The notes beneath the pieces were generated by a model that was given only the letters and a program-made list of their open reading frames with translations, had not been told where the DNA came from and did not search any database. DNA of 64,000 nt from NCBI GenBank assembly GCA_963681505.1, contig OY811979.1, positions 1,745,430 to 1,809,429 of the forward strand, written 5' to 3'. A program made the position numbers and the translations under genes. Positions within the stretch are counted from its first letter, which is position 1. Each line of letters starts with the position of its first letter. The DNA comes from Eunapius fragilis. Lineage: Eukaryota; Porifera; Demospongiae; Spongillida; Spongillidae. Positions 22,623 to 34,200 of the stretch are shown here, piece by piece.

Positions 22623-23743
22623 GATTAAACCACGCCCAGCAAGGTAGATTCCATGGCAACGATCATCACGCTTTCATGGAGCTGGACCTTAGCATATTGC
22701 CTTCTGTTCCTGAACGGAAAGGGTCGTTATATCTTCGCTCTAACCATATGAAATACACTTGTGGCACACTTAACTACAATTGGTATGGTTTTTCATGTCA
22801 CATCAGTGCGCGAAGTTCGATGTCAGAATTATTTTTTTCATTTGAAGGCATGTGGACCAAGAGGCGGAGCCCAAAGATTACGACATAAATGCTGCTGCCA
22901 ACAGCAGCAATGTAAAAAAGGACTTACAGCGATCAACGTACCAGCATATTGGAAACACCCTCGATAAAGTTAGCCATTACTATCAAGCACACACACTTTC
23001 CATCAATCATTAACTTCCACACAAGTGGCCTCTTGAGACGACCACACTGAATGCTTCAAAAGAGCCATTTGACTTAAGAGAAGACTACAAACCTCGTATT
23101 ATCCAAATGGATATGATAGATGCACACAACTTTGACCAGGGCACTAAGGTGCGAGATACAGACACTCTCTTACAAGGTTATAGCAGTGTTCTACCACATC
23201 ACACAGCAGAACACAGTTTGAGGTGACCACCAATATCTTAATGTCTACCACCATTTAAGCACACGATTACCTTCCTAGATACCTGGAAAGCACTCATAGA
23301 AGGGATTATGTGTATCCATATATGTGGAAGCCTGGAAATGCTGATGTAAGAGTATTCTATTTCATTCTCTTTCTTACAACCAATTCCCCCCCCCCCAACC
23401 CCCAGCAGGGTTCTCATGATGGTGATGTACATTTTCATCGGAAACACTCCCAGTTTACTGACACAGCTGATTACAGGCACAGAGGATGTAACGCCGGCAA
23501 ATGGCAAGACCATCGCTGACATACATTTAGATATGTTTAAGTGGAATGTAATCTGATGTAATCTGATGTAATCTGATGCGTATGCTAAAATATCCACAAA
23601 CAATACACTGGTACCATAAGAAAGTCAACACTCTCCCCCACCCCCACCCCCACTGGTCTTTCATGAAAACAATATCACCATAACATATACACAGGAGCTG
23701 TGCCTCTAGGTACTATGCAATCCAAAGACCACCTAACTGTCTT
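22623..23743. other. Intergenic, no convincing gene
   Basis: Short frames such as 22676-22888 lack recognisable motifs. A CTGATGTAAT triplet repeat occurs at about 23552-23578 and a C-rich tract at 23385-23402. Possibly repeat-derived. Confidence 0.4.
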
Positions 23744-24918
23744 CTACTCCACTTTCAGTAATTCCACTTCAAAGACAAGTGTTGCATTGGGAGGGATAGC
23801 CCCAGGAACACCACCTGCACCATATGCTAAGTCCGGTGTAATGGTCAACTTTGCTATTTGGCCAACTGTCATCTGCAAACAGCCACATTTAAATTTGCAG
23901 CTAACTAATCAGAAGACTTACTTGTGCCACACCTTCATCCCATCCTGAAAAAAAGCACAACATGTGAGTACAAGTCCCCAGACCTCTATAATGTACAAGT
24001 CCCCAGACTTCTATAATGAATTCACACTCATCTAGTTATTCAAATCGTGCAGAGGCAATGGATGACTGCTTCTAAATAAGAAATCAGTGACTAAATAGGC
24101 ATTGAGCAATAAGGGGTGTTCATACATCTTTGTTCAGCCAATAAGCACACCTTATCACAATAATGATCAGTGGCTGCCAATAAACACCTCTGCTGACAGA
24201 AATACTGATATTGTTGCTAACACTGGGATGCCTTCATCCAAGACAGATATGATGTCCATCTACATATTGAAAGGCACAATATGCATTGGCCATTGGTGTT
24301 TTTTATTTCAAGAGAAGCCTTTAGTTTTAAGGGACAACTCAAAATTTACTAGAATCATGTGGAAATTGATGTTGTCATCAAACTTTATGCACAGAGCCGA
24401 GAGACTTCCAGAAATGCAGTTAGAGCGCCCATTTTATTTTTACTGATACATGATACCAACAGATGACTGAGCATTGAATTCTAAAAGATGCACATTTCCC
24501 ACCCAAAACATGGCGGCTTAATTAGCCATCGACCTTATCTGGAACGTTACACAGTTGGCGGATCTTGCTTAGGAGAACCCGCTAAACGCTCTCAAACACA
24601 ACACACACTACAGCTACGTGTACCACTTACCGCGAATCACCTCTCCCATCCCAAGTTTAAACTTGAAAGGCTTCTTCTTGTCGCGAGAGGAATCAAACTT
24701 AGTTCCGTTGGTTAGAGTACCTTGTTGGTCGTGGAGAAAGAGATGGTGGTCACGCGTCGTGGAACGTTTTTATCAACTTACCAACGTAGTGAACTGTAAC
24801 GGTCTGTCCTGTTTTGGGCCTCGTTTTTCCTAAGAAAGAATTGTTCCCTTAAAAAATTTTACCTACGAACCCTCATCTCACCATCACCCTCCTTAGTAGT
24901 CTTTATGTCAACTCCCAT
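23744..24918 (-). CDS. FKBP1A: FKBP12 peptidyl-prolyl isomerase
   Basis: Single-domain FK506-binding prolyl cis-trans isomerase. Five exons: 24918-24882 (37 nt), 24829-24782 (48), 24720-24631 (90), 23944-23922 (a 23-nt microexon) and 23872-23744 (129). The product is 108 residues, the same length as human FKBP12. Landmarks in order are [79 protein letters not shown] and VELLKVE. The drug-pocket residues I can align (Tyr, Phe, Asp, Val-Ile, Trp, Tyr, Phe) are all present. The ~690-base third intron is the only long one and may contain a small interspersed repeat. Confidence 0.97.
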
Positions 24919-25019
24919 CCTGGAATGAACTGTTCCAAGCACGTGACCGTCTAACGGCGTGGGCCGCTATTACTTAATGACGTAGGTAATGTTAGTGTAC
25001 TAATTGTGTTGTGGAGATC
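24919..25019. promoter_or_regulatory. Divergent FKBP1A/UBE2W promoter
   Basis: Just 101 bases separate the two start codons, so both core promoters must lie here or overlap the 5' ends. CACGTG at 24940-24945 and a TGACGTA half-CRE at 24978-24984 are visible. No TATA box is obvious. Confidence 0.7.
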
Positions 25020-25702
25020 ATGGCGTTGAACATGAAAAAAAGGTTGAAGAAGGAGTATGAAGAGTTTTTGAAGAACGCTCCCAAGGGAATGAGTCTGGAC
25101 AAGGACACCATGAGTGACTCAATTGACGTGTAAGCATTTCATCTGGTTTACCACGCCCATGACACGCCTACGGCTCACAGATGGAAAGTTCACGTTGACG
25201 GAGCTGAGGGAACATTGTACGCCAAAGAGAAATTTATACTTCAGTTTGTGTTCGGTTCTAAGTATCCCTTTGACTCGCCGCAGGTATTCCCATACGCCAT
25301 GCATATGTTGGCGTAAAAAAACACCTTTATTTTACTTTGTACTTCAGGTCACGTTTGTACCACCTCACGTACCAGTACACCCGCACATTTATAGCAATGG
25401 ACACATATGCCTGTCGATTTTAGACTCAGATTGGACCCCGGCGATGAACGTAATGTCCGTATGCCTCAGCATTCAAAGCATGCTGAGTTCGGCCAAACAG
25501 AAGGTGGAAGGACCACGCACAACGCTTGTGTGTTGCCTTACCTTGTGGTTGTTTTGCTGCAGATCAAGCCTCAAGGAGACGAGAGGTATTCTGCAAGAGG
25601 TCAGTTTAACCCGAAGACAACTATCTGGGGATTCCATGGTATGTTATATTCTTATTTGCCTACTATGTGAGACTTCCTTCATCCCCAGATGACACATGTT
25701 GA
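25020..25702 (+). CDS. UBE2W: Ubiquitin-conjugating enzyme E2 W
   Basis: E2 enzyme that, in vertebrates, attaches ubiquitin to protein N-termini. Five exons: 25020-25129, 25181-25283, 25348-25503, 25563-25638 and 25689-25702, giving 152 residues (human 151). Landmarks are EGTLYAKEKFILQF, YPFDSPQVTF, PVHPHIYSNGHICLSIL with the catalytic Cys, DWTPAMNVMSVCLSIQSML, and the terminal FHDDTC. As in vertebrate UBE2W the usual HPN motif is HPH. The last exon contributes only 14 bases. The C-terminal stretch before the ending differs from the human protein but keeps its length. Confidence 0.96.
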
Positions 25703-28530
25703 GCCAAACCTCTCCTTCAGGTGTGTGTGTGTGTGTTGTTTTTATGTTTTGTTTGTAGACCAAATATCTGCACCTTGTAAATGAAGCTTCTTTTTTGGGA
25801 TACTGGTCATGCGATTGGGCTTTGCATGGTTGTTACTAAGATGGTTGGTTGGGGGGGGGGGGGGGGGGGGCTAAAAACAGGGGCGCTAAAATGCATGTAA
25901 CAGTATAGGGCCTTGTATCGGGACACTGTTCCAATCTGCCATTGTTAAAGAAGTGATTGGAAAGGCCTGTTGTACCCAAGGTGCAGTCGGTTTGGCAGCT
26001 CATCACTGACAACCAGCAGCAGCAGTAGCAATGTACTGAACATAGCACATAGCACTGAGGAAGATGGTGGTACTTGGCACATAGCACTGAGGAAGATGGT
26101 GGTACTTGGCACATAGCACTGAGGAAGATGGTGGTACTTGGCACATAGCACTGAGGAAGATGGTGGTACTTGGCACATAGCACTGAGGAAGATGGTGGTA
26201 CTTGGCACATAGCACTGAGGAAGATGGTGGTACTTGGCACATAGCACTGAGGAAGATGGTGGTACTTGGCACATAGCACTGAGGAAGATGGTGGTACTTG
26301 GCACATAGCACTGAGGAAGATGGTGGTACTTGGCACATAGCACTGAGGAAGATGGTGGTACTTGGCTCATAGCACTGAGGAAGATGGTGGTACTTGGCAC
26401 ATAGCACTGAGGAAGATGGTGGTACTTGGCACATAGCACTGAGGAAGATGGTGGTACTTGGCACATAGCACTGAGGAAGATGGTGGTACTTGGCTCATAG
26501 CACTGAGGAAGATGGTGGTACTTGGCACATAGCACTGAGGAAGATGGTGGTACTTGGCTCATAGCACTGAGGAAGATGGTGGTACTTGGCACATAGCACT
26601 GAGGAAGATGGTGGTACTTGGCACATAGCACTGAGGAAGATGGTGGTACTTGGCTTGCATTACACCACAGCTTTGCTGCAGATAAATGTTGCAACCCTCC
26701 CTCCGCCCACAGGAGGGCAGAAGTATATAAAGGCACCCCCACATTAAAAAATATATTTATTTTTTTCCTCATACACCAGTAACAAATATCTCCTTTTTTT
26801 TAAAAAGTTTATTGAACTGTAGCATGATTTATTAATAATTCATGCATGTTGTTTCTCCTCCTAAATATTGTATTCCTATTCATGTATTCTCTTGTATCAA
26901 GATTATTATTTTAAAATAAAATTTAATATTGTTAAATCTTGGCACATCTGTTAGAGGTCTGTGGTGCACTACAATTGCCAATTGTACCCCCCCCCCCCCC
27001 CCCCCCAGACCTGCTGTGTATTCAGGACTCCCACCAACCATTCATGGGGTGCAGTAAAAATGGATATGATCACTGATGAATGGGCTGAAGATCTTAATCT
27101 TGCAGTTTAATCTCAAATGTAATGGAATACACAAACCTTTACCACTTGGGCTAGTGATGATCACACTGTACATTAGATGTTACACGCAGAGGTCTCGGAA
27201 CCTGCACAAATAGGTTCCATATAGGAATCCTCCAGTATGTCATTTTAAAAACGTCACTTCGAGCAGGACAGCCAAGAGTCGGGTCACTTCGCTCTTAGTG
27301 GCAATCAAAAAGGAGAACAGTTCTGCGTGTCATAATACTGCACTTTTAGTCTAGAACAAAAATGCTTGTTCCCATCATCCGTACCATCTCCTCTCAAGAT
27401 GGTTTGCATCTTCTGGAGCTCATGAACGTGCACACACTGAGCAGGTTCATGAGCTTGCATTCCAGATGTGCACTGGAATAGCAGCATGGATAGCATGCTG
27501 CAGTTAACATGGATCCCCTCGATCAAACAAGTGGCCTGGCACACACAAGTCTGTCATATGCAAGCTGCGTAGGTTGATGAGCACACCAAGACAGATGGAG
27601 CATTTCTAGCTCACTCATTGTAGACAGTATTTGTGTGGCTGTGAATATGATGTTTAATTATTGCATCCTCAACACCCTGCCCCATATAAACCACTTCTGT
27701 ATCCTATGTGCTACAACTTTTCGCCTCAAAACCAAGTAGCACTTATGGGCGGGGGCGGGGGGAAGGGGGTGGATCTCAGGGCAATCTTTTTGTACATCCC
27801 CATGAAAGGTGGACACCAGTTATTCCTCAGTGAACAGTGTGAACCTGTATGCATGTGGGTGGCATCCTAGCTTCGTGGGTACAGCCGCTTGCTTCCTCAC
27901 CGTTTTGCCGTTTTGCGAGCCTTTGTTCACCTTGTACCCACAGGCCCAGGGATAGGTCTTCTAATTTACACCCTCAAGTGTGGCCTGATTTATTCAAAGA
28001 ATCTACAGGCTCCATATTAGGTTATGTGGGGCACGTAGTAGCCTGTGGTATTGACGGATTCACTAATCACACTTTGCTCTTCTTCAGTTCATAACTTTAA
28101 ACAGACGACTTATAAGGCGATATTACTGAGAAAACTGACAAGAAACATGCTGCATCTTCAATAGACAGTTTGATGCGCTCGTGTTACACAATTGTTCAAT
28201 AAGATGCCTTTCTTTGCGCAAACAGAGTTTTAGATCCTTAACTGTTTGTCTAATAACCTACCTTCCTAGGATTCTGGATCTGCGTGTGTTATGCAGAAAC
28301 TATTTTAAATATACCGTAATACGATCCGGTTGTAAAACCTAATTTAGTACGCAACAGCCGTGACGTAAGTACCAGACCCAGATTCCCCAGCTGCGGATGG
28401 ATTACATCACCGCTACATGGTCAGGCGAGCTTTTTTGTTCTGCAGATCCTCGAGCGTTTGTCGTCACATAAATGGGGTGTCGTTTTTTGTCGTCATATTT
28501 ATCGTGTCGTCATAACTAATTATCGGGCTC
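25703..28530. other. Gene-poor interval with repeats
   Basis: Contains a G run (25851-25870), a 32-bp minisatellite, a C run (26988-27006) and AT-rich sequence. Short frames at 27305-27544 and 27661-28094 have no recognisable domains. No gene is called. Confidence 0.55.
26046..26655. repeat. 32-bp minisatellite
   Basis: About 19 copies of GCACATAGCACTGAGGAAGA plus TGGTGGTACTTG, some with GCTC for GCAC at the junction. The GCTC variants occur in the middle and distal copies. Long minus-strand frames (STTIFLSAM type) arise because the unit lacks stops in that direction. Confidence 0.96.
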
Positions 28531-28639
28531 TTTGGTTTACAATGCAATGTTAAAAACTTCCATTTTGTCAAGCTGTTTGCTCTTCCTAAATGTCTCCTTC
28601 CATCTGCTAAACGTCGTGGTAGGCATAAAAAACCTACAC

Positions 28640-30356
28640 CGATTGATCCACTCTGTAATACTGTGGTGTAAAGGTGAGCAGGGATTGCTTTGGAACTTGG
28701 CCAAAAGGCGGGTAGCTGCTAGTGATACTTACCATTCTGGTCCTCGTAAGACTAACTTAGATCATATGGTGGATCATGCAATATCACTTGCCCAAGATGG
28801 TATGTATGCTAAAGCTAGTCACATTTTAGTATCAGCTGGCTTAGCTCCTAATAATGATTCAACGTGGCAAATGCTCCAGGCAAAACATCCAAAGGGACCC
28901 CTTCCGTCATTCAACACCGCTGAGGTAGCTCCGGAACCGTTATCAGTACCAGAGGACTTTGAAATTTTCAATGTCCTGAAATCATTTCCAAAGAGTACAG
29001 CTGCAGGGCCTTCTGGTTTACGGGTACAGCGCCTGTTAGATGCAGCTGCTATTACTTTACCCACATCCATTTATTCACTTCTCAGGGGTGTTGTCAACCC
29101 TTTGGCCTCTGGAAAAGCTCCTAGAGAAGTGTCAATATTTTTGGCTGGTGGTAGTCTCACTGCCTTGAACAAGCTTAAAGATGGTTGCCTGTCAGACGTT
29201 AGACCAATAGCTGTGTAGGTGAGGTGTTAAGGCGTCTGACAGGGAAATGCTTATGTGCCCTTGTGAAGCTAAAGGCATCTGATTTCTTTGAACCCCTTCA
29301 GTTTGGAGTAGCGTGTCCACTGGGATCTGAAAAGATCATTCATGGCATTAGGTCAAACACTGGGGAGATGAGGACTTTGCTGTTCTCAAGATTGATTTTT
29401 AAAATGCATTTAACCTTGTGTCTAGAGATGCTCTTCTTCATGACTGTGCTGTACACTTTCCAGGCTTGGGCCATCTGGTGCTACAGTTCTCATCCTATTC
29501 TGTGGCATCCATTGAGCTCTCTGACCTCTGAATTAGGTGTGCAGCAGGGAGACCCCTTGGGTCCCTTGTTTTTTGCTCTAGTCTTGCACAGAATTGTGCA
29601 ATCCATCGATGCAGATAATGACTGTCTCAATATCATGGTATTTAGATGATGGGGTCTTGGCAAGTAAGAAATCATCTGTGCTTCGTGCACTGATGTTCAT
29701 ACAAGGAATGGGCCCCAAGCTTGGGCTTCATGTGAACATTGCAAAATGTGAACTTTTCTGCAAAAGTAATGCCACTACAATTAAGGATATCAAACATGCC
29801 ACATTTTGACATACTAGGTGTCTCCATTGGAGACTATCTCTTTTGTGCCAATTTCATTGCGTCCAAATGCCATGAAGCTAAGAAGTTCTTATCCAAACTT
29901 GAAGATATTGCAAGTAGGGACCCACAAGTAGCTCTACACTCATCCGTATGTGTGGTGGTTTCTGTCTGTTCAATCACTTAGCTTGAGCTATTCCAACTCC
30001 ATTAGCCTTTGATGCTCTGCATATGTTTGATGCTGATGTATGCCAGTGTTTCCTTAACTGTATGGCAGTCACCATAACTGATGCTTCATGGTGTCAAGCA
30101 CAGCTCCCTCTACATTTTTGGGGCTTGGGACTTTGCCCCCTCTCCCATCATGCCAATGCAGCATTCATTGTATCCTATTCTTCATCTGGATGGTTGAATA
30201 ATGAGGATGCACATTTGAATCATGCAATTGATATGTTCAATGAGCAAGTTGCATTATGTGAGAAGATATCTCTTAGCTTCATCACGTCTGTACCTTGCAG
30301 TCAGAAAGGTTTATCTTTAGGGTTTAGGGTGACAGAAATTTTACTGGAAAATTGAA
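28640..30356 (+). mobile_element. Degenerate non-LTR retrotransposon (reverse transcriptase)
   Basis: Broken coding sequence in several frames. Recognisable blocks in order are AAGPSGLRVQRLLD, SDVRPIAVGEVLRRLTGKC (interrupted by a stop at about 29216), SELGVQQGDPLGPLFFALVL at about 29530-29585, and the active-site block WYLDDGVL at about 29640-29660 in another frame. This order fits a non-LTR reverse transcriptase. The 5' part with any endonuclease is absent and the 3' end is cut at the inverted repeat starting at 30329. Stops and frame shifts show it is inactive. Confidence 0.82.
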
Positions 30357-30446
30357 ATAGGCCTATATTTAACACGCTCACAAAAAAACAGCGCATGCCT
30401 GGCTAAATATAGGCCTATTTCAATTTTCCAGTAAAATTTCTGTCAC
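30329..30446. repeat. Perfect 43-bp inverted repeat
   Basis: Arms 30329-30371 and 30404-30446 are exact reverse complements, starting GTGACAGAAATTTTACTGGA, with a 32-base loop. It sits exactly where the retrotransposon reading frame ends. It could be a foldback element or MITE, or a snap-back duplication. Confidence 0.92.
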
Positions 30447-31232
30447 TCTTGTTTCCGTGCTTTTTACACCATGCACCATTGGTCAATCCTATATACCAAC
30501 AACTCTCTCGTTAGAGAATGTTTTTATTTACTTGTTATCATTAGTGTTATAGCTGTATTCTATATTCATAAGTGTATAAATTTTAGATTGAACATTTTGT
30601 TATAATTTTTGCAAAAATCTGCCAGGAACTTGTCATGTTGCTTAGGATTTCCTCAGTGTGGTAAATTAGCTGCGTGTGTTGAGTTGATACTCAGTTTGAT
30701 AATTAGTGCTTTGATGTTTGTGTTCCAAATAGAGGATATCTCTTTTAACACCATCATGTGAGGAATTGCTGAAAGTGAATGGCATTATACTAGTAAATAA
30801 TAACGCCTAGTTATTATTGTTACGGTTACTAATGTATATGCTTTATTTTCTTTATGACCGAGCTGCGAATTTTCTCTATGACCGAGCGGGTACTGTAATG
30901 CGTGTAAATGGAGATATCACTAGATGGACCTATAGCTTTTTCTAACAGTTTCTACAAATGTAATTATTTTGTGCTGATTTGCGAATGTGTGAAAGTGTTG
31001 ATATGGATGTAAAACATATTTAGGACCATCACAGAAAAAAAAGAGTATGATTTCCACACATGTATATGAAAATGCAGTAACTTAATATGAATGAAAAAAA
31101 TCGGATAGGGATGTATCTATTCTCCATGTCTTTTATTATAGTAAATTGCCACGGGCTGTAAACTTCGTATTACGTATTTGTGTTTACGCCCTGGTTACAG
31201 TAGGTGCGCTGTTTATAGAATGTAATGACAAA
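30447..31232. other. AT-rich intergenic, no gene seen
   Basis: No coding or RNA signal recognised. The final ~90 bases are probably the 5' leader of MDC1. Confidence 0.45.
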
Positions 31233-34200
31233 ATGGCGGTAAGTTCAAGTTTCTTAAAAGTATTTGCGCAAGCAGAACTTGAAGAAAGCATTATTTCTAT
31301 GGTCGAAGGTAAGTTGTCATGCGAGAAATAAAAGTGTTAACTGCTCCGTAATTTGGAATAGGGCAGACTATCGTCGGAAGGGGACAAGACTGTGGTGCTG
31401 CTCTCATCCCTTCGAAAGGACTCTCTCGTCATCACGTGGAGATCCTTATTGACGGCTCTGAACACTTCATTAAGGACCTCGGAAGCCGAAACAAGACCTA
31501 TCGGTTTAAGGTAATTGATATATTAGTTAGCTAGGCGACAACTCTTTACTTGTAGTGGCCTTAAGATAACACATGTCTCCAGCACCAGCTACGACCACAC
31601 GTTTATTATGAGCTGCAGAACAATACGGAGCTGCACCTAGCCAATGTGAAGTGTCAGTACGTTATAGCAGACACAGGGAGAAGGCATGTTCTGGATGTCT
31701 TAACAACTGCACATAACGTGACAGCAGGCAAGAAACATTTGAGTGCTGGTGACCAGACCATAGGACTTGAGGATAGTGACCAGAGCACAGTGAATGGGGA
31801 TGGTGGTGATGATGATGGTGGTGGTGGTGGTGTTGACCAAGTTGAGAATGACGAGGCAATAAGTAGGAATGACATTGAACCTACTCAACCATACTTTACG
31901 GAGGTGACTGGGGAGGAGGAGGAGGAGGAGGAGGAGGAGGTCAAGGGATATGAACACACAGTTCCTTACAATGATGGTACTGTGTTGTTGTGTGATACTG
32001 GTGTTATGACATTTCTTTACAGGTGCTGACCATAGTGATAATGAGATTAGCAGTGTTCACTCCTCTCCAATTCTTGGTGGAAAGCTCTTAGCAGGCAACC
32101 AGCAAGGTGTGTATATGTGGGCATATGTGTGTACATGAGTGTATGTGGGCATATGTATGTACATGAGTGTATGTGGGCATATGTATGTACATGAGTGTAT
32201 GTGGGCATATGTATGTACATGAGTGTATGTGGGCATATGTGTGTACATGAGTGTATGTGGGCATATGTATGTACATGAGTGTATGTGGGCATATGTATGT
32301 ACATGAGTGTATGTGGGCATATTTATTTATGCATTTGAATTGCTATGACTTATGAACAATTGACACTATTGCCTTCCTATTTTCTATGGCAGTAGTTGTT
32401 TTTGTCTCCTTGTTCCCTCTACATCCAAATGCTGTTACCTTTAGAGGCTCGTATCTTGATAGGAGGCTTTAAATTGGCATACCTGTAGAGGGGTCATGTC
32501 GCTATTGATTTGTCATGTTTGTTAATTTTTACTTCATCTGTTCTGAAGGCATAGCAGTGCAAATTGCTTGTACATTTTCCCACCTGTTTTGTGGCATTGC
32601 TTTGGGCATTTACCCAGATATAGCTTCAATTCACTCCAATGATTTTAAGCGCCTGCCTTCAATGCACGGAATGCCTAAATCATTGGAGCCAAGCAGGAAA
32701 CCGTGCATGCTCTGTGCACAGCTATATCTCTGTAATGGATTAAGCAATTAATGAACAGAAAAATTCAGTAATGACAGGTCCCTTCTAACACTCCTAATTT
32801 GAAGCGATTTGAACGCTCATATCTGAAGATGTGATGGTTTGAACCCCATGGGGTATTGGATCGTGTAACGTTGGTACCCCACATGAGTAAGATGCCAAAT
32901 GTATTTAGTGGTATTGAGTATGCAAAATAGGGCATCAATAGCATTAATAGTTCAGAAGATATATTGGTTAGATTTCTATATGTATGCAAGGGTGAAAATT
33001 AGAATGTTCCATACAAACAATACTATATATATATATATATATTATATATATAATGAATTAACCCTAATATATAATGATTTCAGATAATCAATTTAAGACT
33101 GGAGACAAAGCTGTGGTCCATAAGGGCCATAAAGTAACCTTTGAGACAGCTTTAATGGTGTGCAGTTCTGATGAAGAAGACACTGAGCCACATGAAGCTG
33201 AACCTAACCATGGTACTCCAATGGACACAGCTTTGACCTCTAGCACAGGAGCTGATCAGAGCACTGAAACATCCATTAGTAAGCATTCCTCTGAATTACA
33301 GAAACCTACTGCAAACGGCACCATCCCTGTGGTAGATACTTCATTCGATGGTCAGACCATCCCTGTGGTAGATACTTCATTCGATGGTCAGACCATCCCT
33401 GTGGTAGATACTTCATTCGATGGTCAGACCATCCCTGTGGTAGATACTTCATTCGATGGTCAGACCATCCCTGTGGTAGATACTTCATTCGATGGTCAGA
33501 CCATCCCTGTGGTAGATACTTCATTCGATGGTCAGACCATCCCTGTGGTAGATACTTCATTCGATGGTCAGACCATCCCTGTGGTAGATACTTCATTTGG
33601 TTGCCATAGCAGCGTATTTCCTGATAGTAATAGCACTAAAAATACTGATAGACAAGATGGAACAGAAGCAATAAAACTGTATAAGAAATCGTGCAAAGAA
33701 GTGTCCAGTACTGAACTGGGCAAAGAAGTGTCCAGTACTGAACTGGGCAAAGAAGTGTCCAGTACTGAACTGGGCAAAGAAGTGTCCAGTACTGAACTGG
33801 GCAAAGAAGTGTCCAGTACTGAACTGGGCAAAGAAGTGTCCAGTACTGAACTGGGCAAAGAAGTGTCCAGTGCTGAACTGGGCAAAGAAGTGTCCAGTAC
33901 TGAACTGGGCAAAGAAGTGTCCAGTGCTGAACTGGGCAAAGAAGTGTCCATTACTGAACTGGGCAAAGAAGTGTCCAGTACTGAACTGGGCAAAGAAGTG
34001 TCCAGTACTGAACTGGGCAAAGAAGTGTCCAGTACTGAACTGGGCAAAGAAGTGTCCAGTGCTGAACTGGGCAAAGAAGTGTCCAGTACTGAACTGGGTG
34101 CTAGGATATATGAACAAACAGTTATGTATGAGCAGGTTGACAGAACACTTGGTGCAGAGCCCACTGTGGCCTATGACCTTGCTGTTGATGAAGAAGGTTC

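Noticed and set aside
25836..26772. Minus-strand frames up to 275 codons (STTIFLSAM repeats)
   Set aside because: Three overlapping frames read the same 32-bp intergenic satellite; no conserved domain and no flanking exons.
31146..31232. Upstream in-frame ATG for MDC1
   Set aside because: It would add a hydrophobic 29-residue leader unsuited to a nuclear protein. ATG 31233 has a better context (A at -3, G at +4).
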